Positions 1 to 12,373 of a stretch of DNA of 64,000 nucleotides are shown in pieces (position 1 is the first letter of the stretch; every line of letters starts with the position of its first letter). The position numbers and the translations under genes are program-made. Below the pieces are notes generated by a model. The model was not told the origin of the DNA, ran no database searches, and worked only from the letters and a program-made list of their open reading frames with translations. This DNA is from Pseudomonadales bacterium (GTDB taxonomy: Bacteria > Pseudomonadota > Gammaproteobacteria > Pseudomonadales > DC-out160), in contig JAHRWA010000039.1 of the NCBI GenBank assembly GCA_019090455.1, positions 310,001 through 374,000 of the forward strand. Reading direction: 5' to 3'.

Positions 1-122
1 ATCGCAAGATCATTGTTATGAAGTGTTTATTATAGCCCCTGTCTTGGGGTAGGATTTGAATATCTTTGTGGAACCCAACTAGCTACAGGTTACATATCAC
101 CCAAGTAATAACTAACAAATAA

Positions 123-1112
<990 letters not shown>

Positions 1113-1122
1113 GTAGTCATTT

Positions 1123-1830
1123 ATGCCTGTACCGTGGCTACACCCCCAAAAGGTTGCGTTCCCACCCACTCACCAAGCATTGGCTGAACCAAACGGTTTA
1201 TTAGCGGTAGGTGGAGATTTAAGTACCGATAGATTGTTGACAGCCTACCGACTGGGTATTTTCCCGTGGTTTGAAGATGATCAGCCTATTTTATGGTGGA
1301 CACCCTCCCCTCGCGCCGTACTATTTACTGACCAAATACATATTTCAAAAAGTTTAAAAAAAACAATACGTAAGAAACATTTTACCATTAAGGCTGACCA
1401 ACAATTTGAAGCTGTTATTGATGCCTGCGCCTCCCCTAGACAGGAAAATCAAGGCACATGGATAACCTCAGAAATGCGGCTCGCCTATATTGAATTAGCA
1501 AAAAAAGGACACGCTCATTCAGTCGAAACATACCTAGACGATCAACTCGTTGGAGGATTGTACGGAATATGCATAGGACGCATTTTTTTCGGTGAATCCA
1601 TGTTTTCGACAGAATCGGACGCATCCAAAGTCGCTTTTGTACACCTGGCTTTACGATTAAAAAAGTTTGGATTCAAGTTGATAGACTGCCAAGTGCATAG
1701 CCAGCATCTGGCTAGCTTAGGTGCAAATGAAATTGAAAGATCTGATTTCGAAACTATTTTAACTCGGTACATAGAGGAAAGAGACTACGATTCTAATGCT
1801 CTCTGGGATAGAATCGAAAATTGGAACTGA
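1123..1830 (+). CDS. aat: Leucyl/phenylalanyl-tRNA--protein transferase
   Basis: Transfers Leu or Phe from aminoacyl-tRNA to proteins with N-terminal Arg or Lys, creating primary N-degrons that ClpS recognises. The 235 residues carry family hallmarks: [21 protein letters not shown] at the N-terminus (about residues 13-33), [16 protein letters not shown] and the FFGESMFS catalytic-core motif. It starts 10 bp after trxB. The next gene, bpt, encodes the complementary N-end-rule transferase, and clpA-clpS lie 1.3 kb away on the other strand, so the whole N-degron route is clustered. Confidence 0.97.
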   Translation: MPVPWLHPQKVAFPPTHQALAEPNGLLAVGGDLSTDRLLTAYRLGIFPWFEDDQPILWWTPSPRAVLFTDQIHISKSLKKTIRKKHFTIKADQQFEAVIDACASPRQENQGTWITSEMRLAYIELAKKGHAHSVETYLDDQLVGGLYGICIGRIFFGESMFSTESDASKVAFVHLALRLKKFGFKLIDCQVHSQHLASLGANEIERSDFETILTRYIEERDYDSNALWDRIENWN

Positions 1831-1984
1831 CAAGAATTGTTCCGAATACCTAATAGAATGGCTGCACTATTAGCCCTATTCGGTAAAATTGCCAACCTGA
1901 GCATTGGCGGAAATAACTATTTATGACGATAATAGACAACAGTTAACAACACGAGCATGTTCCTTACCGTAAAGGAAAATTTAA

Positions 1985-2698
1985 ATGACGGCTGATCTGG
2001 CAACGATAAAGTTTTTCGTTACCCCAACCCATAAGTGTAGCTATCTGCCAAGAGAGGATGCAACCACCCTCTTCGCTGACCCTAAAGTCGTTGCACAGAG
2101 AGGAACTTATAGTGAACTCTCGGAGTTAGGATTTCGTCGCAGTGGCAACTATTTATACCGCCCTCACTGCAAAAGATGCGATGCCTGTATTGCCGTTCGC
2201 ATCCCCGCCAACCACTTTAGTCAAAATAAGAGACATCGGCGGATTTGGCGCAAAAATCAAGATCTTGAAATTAGCCAAGTTGCCAGCACTTACACCAAAG
2301 AACATTATGAAATGTATGCCAGATACATTTGCCATAAACACAGCGATGGCGATATGTACCCCCCTTCCATAAATCAATACGAATCTTTTTTACTCAGCGA
2401 TTGGGGTACCACTCAATTTATTGAGTTCCGTAAAGACGGCCAATTAATTGCCGTTGCTGTAACAGATATAATGAGCAGTGGTTTATCCGCTGTTTACACC
2501 TTTTATGAACCCGAATTTCATCAGCGAAGTCTCGGAGTCTTGGCAGTACTTTGGCAAATAGAGGAAGTAAAACGATTGAAATTACCTGCTCTTTACCTCG
2601 GTTATTGGATCAAGGAATGCGATAAAATGCGTTATAAGGAAGAATTCAGTCCACTTGAAATGTTTGTCGATAACCGTTGGGAATCCTACGTAGGCTGA
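1985..2698 (+). CDS. bpt: Aspartate/glutamate leucyltransferase
   Basis: Adds Leu to proteins with N-terminal Asp or Glu, complementing Aat in the bacterial N-end rule. The 237-residue product has the conserved N-terminal cysteines (HKCSYLP, then HCKRCDAC around residue 63) and the acyltransferase-like C-terminal half with VYTFYEPE and LGYWIKEC. The start is supported by an AAGGA-type ribosome-binding site ending 7 bp upstream. A gap of about 150 bp separates it from aat. Length matches the family. Confidence 0.95.
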   Translation: MTADLATIKFFVTPTHKCSYLPREDATTLFADPKVVAQRGTYSELSELGFRRSGNYLYRPHCKRCDACIAVRIPANHFSQNKRHRRIWRKNQDLEISQVASTYTKEHYEMYARYICHKHSDGDMYPPSINQYESFLLSDWGTTQFIEFRKDGQLIAVAVTDIMSSGLSAVYTFYEPEFHQRSLGVLAVLWQIEEVKRLKLPALYLGYWIKECDKMRYKEEFSPLEMFVDNRWESYVG

Positions 2699-2759
2699 GT
2701 AATCCGCAATTAACGTCTACCAACAAAATTCACAGGTTTATTTTGCTTATACTGCAAAA

Positions 2760-2787
2760 TTGGGGCAAAATTCACGCCTGCTAAAAT
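2760..2787 (+). promoter_or_regulatory. Candidate sigma70 promoter for infA
   Basis: TTGGGG at 2760-2765 and TAAAAT at 2782-2787 are separated by 16 bp, about 100 bp before the infA start, in an AT-rich intergenic stretch. This is pattern matching only, and other start sites in this stretch are equally possible. Confidence 0.35.
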
Positions 2788-2888
2788 ACACGTTTAGCGC
2801 TGGTTATATTTTACCCTCCCAGGTTTATATTCCGTTTAATACTGTATTTAAAACCCAACATTTAATTTTAGTTAGAGGTTTACTCTGA

Positions 2889-3107
2889 ATGGCAAAAGAA
2901 GATCAAATAGAAATGGAAGGCACCGTTATTGAAACACTGCCTAACACCATGTTTCGTGTTGAACTTGAAAACGGACATGTGGTCACTGCCCATATATCAG
3001 GCAAAATGCGCAAGAATTATATTAGAATACTGACTGGTGATAAGGTTAAGGTCGACATGACCCCTTATGATCTAAGCAAGGGCCGAATAACTTATAGAGT
3101 TCGTTAA
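2889..3107 (+). CDS. infA: Translation initiation factor IF-1
   Basis: A 72-residue S1/OB-fold protein that binds the ribosomal A site during initiation and helps IF-2 and IF-3. The length equals that of E. coli IF-1. The sequence is typical: [41 protein letters not shown]. It has its own upstream region of 190 bp, so it is probably transcribed separately from bpt. It ends in a strong hairpin shared with convergent clpA. Confidence 0.98.
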   Translation: MAKEDQIEMEGTVIETLPNTMFRVELENGHVVTAHISGKMRKNYIRILTGDKVKVDMTPYDLSKGRITYRVR

Positions 3108-3140
3108 AAAGCTGCGCTTATATCAATAAGCACAGCTTTT
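3107..3140. terminator. Bidirectional terminator between infA and clpA
   Basis: AAAAGCTGCGCTTA pairs with TAAGCACAGCTTTT (13 of 14 positions) around a 6-nt loop. It has T-rich flanks in both directions, so it can terminate both infA (plus) and clpA (minus). Confidence 0.85.
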
Positions 3141-3167
3141 TATCATTATTGAAGCCAACTTTAAACT

Positions 3168-5435
3168 TTAGTCGTCCTCTATTTCAAACTCCAGTTCATC
3201 TTCATTCAGCTCGATATGGATATGCCCTCCTCCACTGGACAAACCACCGAAGAGTATACGTTCCGCAAGAGGTTTTTTCAGCTTCTCCTGAATTAAACGT
3301 GACATAGGCCTGGCACCCATTTTCTCATCATATCCATGGGTAGCCAACCACTCCCTGGCACTACCAGACAACTCGATGGTGATCTTGCGCTCATCTAATT
3401 GAGCTTGCAGTTGGGTAATAAACTTATCTACTACTGTTTTTATCACGTCAATATTCAACGGACGGAATTGAATAATACCATCCAATCGATTTCGAAATTC
3501 AGGCGTAAATGCCTTGGTGATAAACTCCATACCATCTGTAGCATGATCTTGCTCAGAAAAGCCCATTGAACGCCGGCTCATTAATTCTGCTCCAGCGTTA
3601 GTCGTCATAATTAAGACCACGTTCCTAAAGTCAGCTTTACGGCCATTATTATCCGTCAGTGAACCGTGATCCATGACTTGCAATAGCAAATTAAAGACAT
3701 CTGGATGCGCCTTCTCTACTTCATCCAGAAGCAGCACACAATGTGGTTGCTTGGTTACGGCTTCCGTCAACAAACCACCTTGATCATAGCCAACATAACC
3801 GGGAGGAGCACCAATCAAACGGGATACCGTGTGTCTCTCCATATACTCTGACATATCAAACCGAAGCAATTCAACACCCATCGTTTCCGCAAGCTGCTTA
3901 GCCACCTCAGTTTTACCCACTCCTGTGGGCCCAGCAAAGAGAAAACTGCCAACAGGTTGTTCCGGCTGATTTAATCCTGCTCTTGACAATTTAATTGCAT
4001 TAGCAATGGCATCGATAGCTTCGTCTTGACCGAAAACAACCATTTTTAAGTCGCGATCGAGATTCTTTAGAGCCTCTTTATCGGATGAGGAAACACTCTT
4101 AGTGGGTATTCTTGCCATTTTTGCCACAATATTCTCGATATCACCGACACCAATGACTTTTTTGCGTTTATTTTGCGGCTGCAGACGCTGAAATGCACCA
4201 GCCTCATCAATGACATCTATCGCTTTGTCAGGTAAATGCCGATCATTTATGTATTTACCCGCCAACTCAGCCGCAGCTTGTAATGCTTTATCGGTATATC
4301 GAATTTCATGATGTTCTTCAAAGCGACTTTTAAGACCTTTTAAAATTTGATGCGTTTGATCCACTGTGGGCTCCTCGACATCAATTTTTTGGAACCGCCT
4401 TGCCAGTGCTCGGTCTTTCTCAAAAATCCCGCGGTATTCCGTGAAGGTGGTAGATCCCATGCACTTAATATCCCCGGAAGCCAGCATCGGCTTCAACAGA
4501 TTAGAGGCATCCATCACGCCTCCAGAAGCCGCTCCTGCCCCAATAATAGTGTGTATTTCATCTATAAATAAAATTGCTCCCTCTCTCTTTTTCAACTCTG
4601 CCAATAGTGCCTTAAATCGCTTTTCGAAATCACCTCTGTATTTTGTTCCAGCAAGTAACGCCCCAAGATCTAGCGCAAAGACGACACCGTTACTAATTGC
4701 ATCGGGGACGTTTTCTTCAACGATTAACTTCGCCAACCCTTCCGCTATCGCTGTTTTACCGACTCCAGGCTCACCCACTAACAGTGGATTATTTTTTCGA
4801 CGCCGACAGAGTATTTGTACGGTTCGCAATACTTCCTCTTCACGACCAACCAAAGGGTCAATTCGCCCAAGTATTGCTTGCTCGTTGAGGTTAGATGCAT
4901 AAGCTTCTAGCGGGTTCTTACTTGATGCCTCCTGAGGCTCTTCTTCGCCAGTTTGCTCAAAACTACCGCCTGTATTTGCATGCCCCGGCTGGCCATCAGA
5001 AATCTTAGATATACCATGAGCAATAAAATTAACAACATCAATTCGGGCAACGCTCTGCTTCTTCAAAAAGTAAACCGCCTGACTCTCTTGTTCGCTAAAA
5101 ATAGCGACAAGAACATTCGCACCCGTGACCTCTTGCTTGCCTGATGACTGAACATGAAAAACCGCACGCTGTAAAACACGCTGAAATCCCAAAGTTGGCT
5201 GCGTTTCTCGTTCAGTATCCGCACTAGGAATAAGAGGAGTGGTTTCATTAACAAAGTTGCTCAATTCATTTCGCAACTCATCTAAATTCGTCCCACTGGC
5301 CTTCAATACTTGGGAGGCCGAATCATTATCCAGCAAGGCCAGCAATAAATGCTCCACTGTCATGTATTCATGCCGTTTTGTTCTCGCTTCTCTAAACGCG
5401 AGATTTAATGTTACTTCGAGGTCTTTACTCAACAT
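3168..5435 (-). CDS. clpA: ATP-dependent Clp protease ATP-binding subunit ClpA
   Basis: AAA+ unfoldase that feeds substrates, including ClpS-delivered N-degron proteins, to ClpP. It has the Clp N-domain repeats (residues about 1-140), a first AAA+ module with GEPGVGKTA, a second with GPTGVGKTE, and a C-terminal D2-small domain. About 755 residues, close to E. coli ClpA (758). I place the start at the ATG whose first base is 5435, giving MLSKDLE as in the family: a GGAAGG box lies 7 bp upstream, while the longer frame begins with GTG inside that box. It lies 30 bp downstream of clpS. The acidic C-terminus (ELNEDELEFEIEDD) is notable. Confidence 0.97.
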   Translation of the reverse strand: MLSKDLEVTLNLAFREARTKRHEYMTVEHLLLALLDNDSASQVLKASGTNLDELRNELSNFVNETTPLIPSADTERETQPTLGFQRVLQRAVFHVQSSGKQEVTGANVLVAIFSEQESQAVYFLKKQSVARIDVVNFIAHGISKISDGQPGHANTGGSFEQTGEEEPQEASSKNPLEAYASNLNEQAILGRIDPLVGREEEVLRTVQILCRRRKNNPLLVGEPGVGKTAIAEGLAKLIVEENVPDAISNGVVFALDLGALLAGTKYRGDFEKRFKALLAELKKREGAILFIDEIHTIIGAGAASGGVMDASNLLKPMLASGDIKCMGSTTFTEYRGIFEKDRALARRFQKIDVEEPTVDQTHQILKGLKSRFEEHHEIRYTDKALQAAAELAGKYINDRHLPDKAIDVIDEAGAFQRLQPQNKRKKVIGVGDIENIVAKMARIPTKSVSSSDKEALKNLDRDLKMVVFGQDEAIDAIANAIKLSRAGLNQPEQPVGSFLFAGPTGVGKTEVAKQLAETMGVELLRFDMSEYMERHTVSRLIGAPPGYVGYDQGGLLTEAVTKQPHCVLLLDEVEKAHPDVFNLLLQVMDHGSLTDNNGRKADFRNVVLIMTTNAGAELMSRRSMGFSEQDHATDGMEFITKAFTPEFRNRLDGIIQFRPLNIDVIKTVVDKFITQLQAQLDERKITIELSGSAREWLATHGYDEKMGARPMSRLIQEKLKKPLAERILFGGLSSGGGHIHIELNEDELEFEIEDD

Positions 5436-5465
5436 TTCTATACCTTCCACCTTCCGCTAGCCAGA

Positions 5466-5837
5466 TTACACTATAACCTGTTGCACCTCACACAATAGCG
5501 GATGTTGATTCTCTCTCGCATATTGTATGACCTGTGCAACTTTCGTTTCAGCAACATCTTTCGTATATGTACCGCACGCCGCCTTACCTTTGGTGTGAAC
5601 CGCCAGCATAATTTGCGTCGCATTCTCTTGGTTCATACTAAATAGTAGCTCCAAAACCTCCACCACGAACTCCATTGGAGTAAAATCGTCATCAAACATG
5701 ATGACTTGGTAAAGGGGCGGTGGGGCTAATAACTCCTCCTCTTCTTGAAGAGCGATATCGCCGACCTGTTCCTCTTCAGGATGATAGTCCTCATCCCCAT
5801 GATTTAATGTTAGCTGAAGAACGTGAGTTTTACTCAT
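5466..5837 (-). CDS. clpS: ATP-dependent Clp protease adaptor ClpS
   Basis: Adaptor that recognises N-degrons and hands them to ClpA. Of the 123 residues, the first 40 are a flexible acidic tail. The folded core follows: [21 protein letters not shown] (about residues 42-62), then [19 protein letters not shown], which forms the N-degron pocket and ClpA-binding face. It is transcribed just ahead of clpA, the usual operon order. It pairs functionally with aat and bpt on the opposite strand. Confidence 0.97.
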   Translation of the reverse strand: MSKTHVLQLTLNHGDEDYHPEEEQVGDIALQEEEELLAPPPLYQVIMFDDDFTPMEFVVEVLELLFSMNQENATQIMLAVHTKGKAACGTYTKDVAETKVAQVIQYARENQHPLLCEVQQVIV

Positions 5838-6424
5838 AACCAGAAATCATAAACCTTATGTGTGAAAGACCTTGAACTAATATGCATCTAGCAAATTAGG
5901 ATTATAGGCATCATAAACACTCAAAGCACGGATGCACTAAATCCATAGTACCTTTCTTAGTGGTTTTCTTACTAGTTAAATCATTTTCTTATTCTTTATA
6001 GCATTTTCTTATTGTGTAGCACTTTCTAGTACTTGACTATTTCCTTTCAATAAACCAAAGTTTGAATCGTTGCCTTGACAAGGGCCAAAAGCAGCACCGC
6101 AAAATAACAAAGCGTAAGTTAATGGATAAGCTAACGTATAAAAGCTGTTTGATACATGGATTGAGCCTTACTATTAAGCCGAACCAAATCTCAACATGCT
6201 TATTTCGTAGAGCCCTCCCTTCTTCGTTATACTTTTTTGCGCTACTTCGCCGTTGGCTCGGCACCGACACTCTTGGGATTTACTGAATAGATATTATTAA
6301 ATAAACCCCAAGATTAAATCAAATTGTAGAGCTTGGATACACAAAGTATACCGTCCATCGCTTAGATACAATTTTAATGTTGGATTACTGTCGCGAGTCG
6401 GCATTTGCCCAGAGGGAAATCAGT
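5838..6424. other. Divergent intergenic region, clpS / cspD
   Basis: 587 bp between divergent genes with no convincing ORF. Around 5975-6035 it contains AT-rich direct repeats of the type TTTTCTTATT. The stretch before cspD could hold a long 5' leader, which is common for cold-shock genes. I cannot place a promoter with confidence. Confidence 0.5.
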
Positions 6425-6745
6425 ATGGCTACTGGGAAAGTAAAATGGTTCAATAACGCTAAAGGATATGGCTTTATTCGACCGGATGCAGGTGGTGATG
6501 ATTTGTTTGTTCACTATTCCTATATCGAAATGGGGGGTTACAAAAGTCTGAAGGCAGGACAATTGGTAGAGTACGATATACGTGAGGCCCCAAAAGGCCT
6601 ACACGCTATCAATATCCGGTATGAGGATAATGATCCAGCTTCAGTAGAAAACATCTCTGAACACGAAGAAGTGTCTGAAGTAGAGAACCCCCCGTCTACA
6701 GCCGGTAACAGCGAAGAGACGTCTGAGCAGGTCACACCTGCATAG
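6425..6745 (+). CDS. cspD: Cold-shock domain protein, CspD-like
   Basis: Single-stranded nucleic-acid-binding OB-fold protein. The RNP-1 motif (KGYGFIRP) and RNP-2 motif (DLFVHYS) are present, after the family start MATGKVKWFNN. I use the ATG at 6425, preceded by GAGGG 8 bp upstream, rather than the ATG 48 bp earlier. The 106 residues comprise a normal cold-shock domain (1-70) plus an acidic, Glu/Ser/Thr-rich tail of about 36 residues. Its place beside clpS-clpA matches cspD of Pseudomonas and E. coli. The isocitrate dehydrogenase gene that follows in Pseudomonas is absent here. Confidence 0.9.
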   Translation: MATGKVKWFNNAKGYGFIRPDAGGDDLFVHYSYIEMGGYKSLKAGQLVEYDIREAPKGLHAINIRYEDNDPASVENISEHEEVSEVENPPSTAGNSEETSEQVTPA

Positions 6746-6764
6746 ATTTTTTTGAGCTGGTACG

Positions 6765-6811
6765 CACACACTAATTTAGAACGGCTAATACTCGTTTTCG
6801 ATTAGTGTGTG
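6765..6811. repeat. Inverted repeat downstream of cspD
   Basis: CACACACTAAT (6765-6775) is the reverse complement of ATTAGTGTGTG (6801-6811), an 11-bp stem with a 25-nt loop, starting 20 bp after the cspD stop. No T-tract follows, so it is not a classical terminator. It may be an mRNA 3' stabiliser or a protein site. Confidence 0.6.
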
Positions 6812-6926
6812 GGCGCAAATCACGGCTTCTGAGGTTCTTGGCCTCACCGCTTGGTAGCTCGAGCGTCGTTATAATTTCCATTTTATCGAAAGTGGTAATG
6901 GCTTTGACGCGCATTTGATTTAGAAT

Positions 6927-7472
6927 ATGCGTATGCCCAATATCATTCTTTTCAACAAACCTTTTCAAGTATTAAGTCAATTTACCGACCAAAAGGATCG
7001 AAATACTCTCGCTAAATACATCAGTTTAAAAGACTATTATCCTGCAGGTCGATTAGATTTCGACTCTGAAGGCCTATTACTACTAACCAACAATGGGCGA
7101 TTGCAAAATAAAATCTCAAATCCATCCTATAAACTCTATAAAACTTATTTCGCCCAAGTTGAGGGGACCATTTCTCAAAAAGCCATTAATCTTCTAACAA
7201 ATGGAATTGTTTTAAAGGATGGTCTCACCTTACCTGCCAAGGCCTACATCATCAACGAACCCTCGGTTTGGAATCGAATTCCTCCCATAAGAGAAAGGAA
7301 AAACATACCCACATCCTGGATAAAACTCAGTATTTGCGAAGGTAAAAACCGCCAGGTTCGACGAATGACTGCGGCAGTCGGCTTTCCTACTTTACGCCTG
7401 ATACGACAAGAAATCGGACAATGGAAACTAGGTCAACTAGCACCAGGGGAATGGAGAAAAATATCAACTTAG
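6927..7472 (+). CDS. rluE: 23S rRNA pseudouridine synthase RluE-type
   Basis: RsuA/RluE-family enzyme; E. coli RluE makes pseudouridine at 23S rRNA position 2457. The catalytic motif GRLDFDSEGLLLLT lies at residues about 41-54, with the nucleophilic Asp in GRLD. EGKNRQVRRM and the C-terminal IRQEIGQWKLGQLAPGEW are also typical. The 181-residue length and the lack of an S4 domain fit RluE rather than RsuA or RluB. No clear ribosome-binding site precedes either ATG (6927 or 6933). A TATAAT element is at 6870-6875. It is convergent with moaE. Confidence 0.88.
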   Translation: MRMPNIILFNKPFQVLSQFTDQKDRNTLAKYISLKDYYPAGRLDFDSEGLLLLTNNGRLQNKISNPSYKLYKTYFAQVEGTISQKAINLLTNGIVLKDGLTLPAKAYIINEPSVWNRIPPIRERKNIPTSWIKLSICEGKNRQVRRMTAAVGFPTLRLIRQEIGQWKLGQLAPGEWRKIST

Positions 7473-7557
7473 CATTAACTTGTTCATAGCGATTTGATTC
7501 TAAGCAACTTAGAACTAACACCCTGACTATCTTCGCCTGCTTGCAGAAATTAAACTT

Positions 7558-8052
7558 TTATTTATTCCATCGATTTGCGGCATCTTCATCACTCTGCCGG
7601 CTATCCACCCACCGACTTTCCCCAACTAGGTTCTCCTTTTTCCAAAAAGGAGCCTGTGTTTTGAGGTAATCCATAATAAATTCGCACGCCAGAAATGCGT
7701 CACCTCGATGCTCGCTAGTAACACCAACAAATACGATAGGATCTTGCGGCCTAAACTCCCCTACTCGGTGTATTACCTTAATACGGATAAGCCCCCACCG
7801 CTCTTTTGCTTGCTCCACAATTTTCAACAGAGATTTGGTCGTCATTGCTGGGTAATGCTCTAGCGTCATACTCTGAACATTTGAACTCTGATTAAACTCC
7901 CTCATAACTCCGATGAAAGAAACAACTGCGCCTACCCGGGCACTTTCAACTTGGAGCTTTTCTATTTCCTTGCCCGAATCAAAGACACTTTCTTGTACCA
8001 CTACTGTCTGGTCTGTATTGCCTGCAATCTGATTATTAGAATCTTCATCCAT
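7558..8052 (-). CDS. moaE: Molybdopterin synthase catalytic subunit MoaE
   Basis: Large subunit of molybdopterin synthase, which adds two sulfurs from MoaD thiocarboxylate to cyclic pyranopterin monophosphate. It has GAVVSFIGVMRE, LEHYPAMT, IHRVGEFRPQD, SEHRGDAFLACEFIMDYLK and the active-site-like FWKKE. I use the ATG at 8052, with GGAGG 6 bp upstream; a TTG two codons earlier overlaps the moaD stop. An N-terminal tail of about 25 polar residues precedes the fold. It is the last gene of moaC-moaD-moaE. Confidence 0.95.
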   Translation of the reverse strand: MDEDSNNQIAGNTDQTVVVQESVFDSGKEIEKLQVESARVGAVVSFIGVMREFNQSSNVQSMTLEHYPAMTTKSLLKIVEQAKERWGLIRIKVIHRVGEFRPQDPIVFVGVTSEHRGDAFLACEFIMDYLKTQAPFWKKENLVGESRWVDSRQSDEDAANRWNK

Positions 8053-8054
8053 AA

Positions 8055-8306
8055 TCAACCTCCAGTCACAGGAGGAAAAAAAGCCACTTCATCACCATCA
8101 TCTAAGGTGTAATCTAGGCTGGCCATTTCTTGATTAACCGCCACTAACACTCCTTTTTTATCACCTAATGTTGTTTCCCAAACACCCCCTCTTGCCATCA
8201 ATTGCGCTTTCAATTCCCTTACATTCACAAATGAATCAAATGGGATTTTTTCTTCATCTTGGCCCAGAGCCTCTCTAATTCGAGCGAAATATAACACTTT
8301 AATCAT
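8055..8306 (-). CDS. moaD: Molybdopterin synthase sulfur carrier subunit MoaD
   Basis: Ubiquitin-like sulfur carrier of molybdopterin synthase. It ends in GG (FFPPVTGG), the C-terminus that is adenylated and thiocarboxylated. The ATG at 8306 gives a 4-nt ATGA overlap with the moaC stop, a GGAG-type site just upstream and 83 residues, close to E. coli MoaD (81). A GTG four codons earlier is the alternative. Translational coupling along moaCDE is likely. Confidence 0.95.
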   Translation of the reverse strand: MIKVLYFARIREALGQDEEKIPFDSFVNVRELKAQLMARGGVWETTLGDKKGVLVAVNQEMASLDYTLDDGDEVAFFPPVTGG

Positions 8307-8782
8307 TTTGCTCTCCACTCCCCACTTTTACCCCCAGTTTTTTCTAACAATTTAACCTCTGAGATGATTATCCCCTTATCCACAGCCTTACACATGTCAT
8401 ATAAGGTGAGTGCTGCTACTGAAGCGGCTGTTAATGCTTCCATCTCAACACCGGTCTGACCCGCCAATTTACAACGAGCAATCACCAAGAACTGATTCAT
8501 ATCCGGCAACGGATTCAATTCTACTTTGACGGATGTCAGCATCAAAGGATGACACAATGGAATGAGATCCGATGTTTTCTTTGCTGCTTGAATCCCTGCA
8601 ATTCTCGATACTGCCAGTACATCTCCTTTAGCATGGGTACCATCAACAATCATTGCCAAGGTCTCTGGCTTCATCGTGATTCTCGCTTGGGCAATGGCTT
8701 CTCGTTGAGTGACTTTTTTCTCGGTCACGTCTACCATCCGTGCAGCACCAGATTTATCTATATGACTTAATGTTTTCTTCAT
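8303..8782 (-). CDS. moaC: Cyclic pyranopterin monophosphate synthase MoaC
   Basis: Completes the first step of molybdenum cofactor synthesis after MoaA. The 159 residues carry MVDVTEK, the active-site [29 protein letters not shown] and the C-terminal KTGGKSGEW. It is the first gene of the overlapping moaC-moaD-moaE operon and is divergent from mnmA across 255 bp. moaA is not in this window, so it must be elsewhere. I found no match to a molybdenum-cofactor riboswitch in the leader, judged by eye only. Confidence 0.97.
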   Translation of the reverse strand: MKKTLSHIDKSGAARMVDVTEKKVTQREAIAQARITMKPETLAMIVDGTHAKGDVLAVSRIAGIQAAKKTSDLIPLCHPLMLTSVKVELNPLPDMNQFLVIARCKLAGQTGVEMEALTAASVAALTLYDMCKAVDKGIIISEVKLLEKTGGKSGEWRAK

Positions 8783-9037
8783 CTATTTCTCAAAGTGCCT
8801 CAACTGAACGAACAATCTTGGCTAGGGTTAACGAAAGGATTTGGATTATTTTAACCGCTCTCAATGGCGCATAGAAACAACACTCTTCAGTATTTCCGAA
8901 AGAAAGAAGCGTATTCCATTAAGAAGCACTCATAATTCAATTCGGGCAATCAATTTATTTGAGCAAAAAGCATGCATTGGGAGTATTATCGAGCGCACCG
9001 ATAATCGCTAAATCCATCACTAGAGAGCTCAAATAAC

Positions 9038-10138
9038 ATGTCAAAAGCGGAAAAGGTAATTGTTGGACTCTCCGGCGGAGTGGATTCATCAGTATCAGCC
9101 TTACTACTTCAACAGCAAGGATATGATGTAGAAGGTCTTTTCATGAAAAACTGGGAAGAGGATGATGGCACCGATTATTGTACGGCAAAAGAAGATTTAG
9201 CTGATGCTCAAAAAATCTCAAACAAACTAGGCATAAAACTCCATACCGCTAATTTTGCTGCTGAATACTGGGATAATGTATTCGAGCATTTTCTCGCTGA
9301 ATACAAAGCAGGACGAACTCCTAACCCAGATGTCCTTTGCAACAAAGAAATTAAATTCAAAGTATTTATTGAATACGCTGAATTCCTAGGTGGCGATTTC
9401 ATCGCGACCGGCCACTATGTACGCAAAAAAAGCACACCACAGAAAGCAACCCCCGAAATAGCCCAACTGCTCAAAGGAGTCGATAACAATAAAGATCAAA
9501 GTTATTTTCTCCATGCAGTCCCCGGAGAGCAGATCGCAAAATCTTTATTCCCGGTTGGCGAATTGGAGAAACCCGCAGTTAGAGCAATTGCAGAAAAATA
9601 CGGTTTTATTAATCACAATAAAAAAGACAGTACGGGCATTTGTTTTATCGGTGAACGACGATTTAAGGACTTCTTAGAGCGCTACATCCCTGCACAACCC
9701 GGTGAAATGCTGACTGAAAGCGGCAATATTATTGGAACGCACCACGGATTAATGTTCTACACCCTCGGTCAAAGACAAGGCCTCGGTATTGGTGGAGTTG
9801 CCAACACTCCTGACTCACCTTGGTATGTGGTGAAAAAAGACTTAGAAAACAATCAATTAATCGTTTCCCAGGGCGACAACAATCCTCTGCTATACAGCCA
9901 AAGCTTAATCACTAAAAAAACTGATTGGGTGGACGGAAATGGCCCGGTACTTCCCTATCGATGTAAGGCGAAGACCCGATATCGGCAATCTGACCAGCCT
10001 TGTCAGTTGATCCAAGTTAATGAAGGCATCAAAGTGACTTTCGATGACCCTCAGAGATCTGTTACTCCGGGACAGTATGTCGTATTCTATGATGAAGACA
10101 TTTGCATAGGTGGCGGAGTCATTGAGTCAACAGACTAA
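9038..10138 (+). CDS. mnmA: tRNA-specific 2-thiouridylase MnmA
   Basis: ATP-dependent thiolase that makes 2-thiouridine at wobble position 34 of Lys, Glu and Gln tRNAs, using sulfur relayed by Tus proteins. The PP-loop [10 protein letters not shown] is at residues 9-18. The catalytic cysteines lie in [12 protein letters not shown] (about residue 102) and [13 protein letters not shown] (about 199). GHYVRK and QGLGIGG are further markers. At 366 residues the length is normal. hflD and purB follow in the order seen across gammaproteobacteria. Confidence 0.97.
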   Translation: MSKAEKVIVGLSGGVDSSVSALLLQQQGYDVEGLFMKNWEEDDGTDYCTAKEDLADAQKISNKLGIKLHTANFAAEYWDNVFEHFLAEYKAGRTPNPDVLCNKEIKFKVFIEYAEFLGGDFIATGHYVRKKSTPQKATPEIAQLLKGVDNNKDQSYFLHAVPGEQIAKSLFPVGELEKPAVRAIAEKYGFINHNKKDSTGICFIGERRFKDFLERYIPAQPGEMLTESGNIIGTHHGLMFYTLGQRQGLGIGGVANTPDSPWYVVKKDLENNQLIVSQGDNNPLLYSQSLITKKTDWVDGNGPVLPYRCKAKTRYRQSDQPCQLIQVNEGIKVTFDDPQRSVTPGQYVVFYDEDICIGGGVIESTD

Positions 10139-10237
10139 CAGAATCTATTTACCCACCCTGTTAGCTGGTTATCCAAGAGTTCAAACGCTCAAAAACCCAG
10201 TAAAAACAACAAGAACAATGAGAAACAACAATAATCA

Positions 10238-10852
10238 ATGAGAAACAAAGAACGAATACTCGCTTTGGCAGGCATTTTCCAATCTGCTAGCCTCGCCAAC
10301 AGCCTTGCTCAAGGGGAGAATGTTAACCCTCAAGCGTATGCCACTTCAATCACGAGTATCTTCTCCTTAGATCCTAAGGATTTCAAAGACATTTTTGGCC
10401 AGCCGGATAATCTTGAAGTCGGATTTACTCTCTTAAAATCCGTTCTTAGTAATAAAAACTTTAAGGACCACGCCAATACATTACGATACGCCATCGGTCT
10501 AATGCAAATACAAAGCACACTTAGCAAAAATGAAGACGTACTCTCAAATTTAACCAATAGACTGCATCAGTGCATTGGCCGCACTGAATACTTTGACTCT
10601 AATATCCACCCCTCTATTATTGCCAACCTGGCTGATATTTATGTCGATACTTTAGGGTCATTTCGCTATCGCATACAAGTAAAAGGCAATCCAGAGATAC
10701 TGCAACAATCCACTAATGCGAACAAGGTCCGTGCGATCTTCTTAGCCGGCGTACGATCCGCTATGCTATGGAATCAGTTGGGTGGACGACGCTGGCAGCT
10801 CATGCTGTCTCGCAAGAACCTCATGAGAGAGATAGACGCGTTACTCTGCTAG
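10238..10852 (+). CDS. hflD: High frequency lysogenization protein HflD homologue
   Basis: A 204-residue, mainly helical protein in the mnmA-hflD-purB context that defines the family. It starts NKERILALAGIFQSASLANSLAQ and has the IHPSIIANLADIYVDTLG segment. E. coli HflD is a peripheral membrane protein known to bind phage lambda CII; its house-keeping role is unclear. An 11-bp direct repeat (CAATGAGAAAC) covers the start codon and sits again about 20 bp upstream. Confidence 0.93.
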   Translation: MRNKERILALAGIFQSASLANSLAQGENVNPQAYATSITSIFSLDPKDFKDIFGQPDNLEVGFTLLKSVLSNKNFKDHANTLRYAIGLMQIQSTLSKNEDVLSNLTNRLHQCIGRTEYFDSNIHPSIIANLADIYVDTLGSFRYRIQVKGNPEILQQSTNANKVRAIFLAGVRSAMLWNQLGGRRWQLMLSRKNLMREIDALLC

Positions 10853-10987
10853 ACACATTAATGGCTAATAACTATTTTTAAATACAACCTTGCCTAGCAC
10901 GCGACCCTCGAGGAAAATGGCAGCGCTGACTGCATCCTAGATTTAATGTATCATTACGCTTTCCCTCACTCCTGTTTCGCCCCCTAA

Positions 10988-12373
<1,386 letters not shown>

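Noticed and set aside
13..34. TTGTTA and TATTAT near the left edge as a trxB promoter
   Set aside because: Spacing between the hexamers is 9 bp, far too short for sigma70.
4366..4902. 178-codon open frame on the plus strand
   Set aside because: It lies wholly inside clpA in antisense and its translation is the Ser/Asn/Pro-rich kind that shadows of real genes give.
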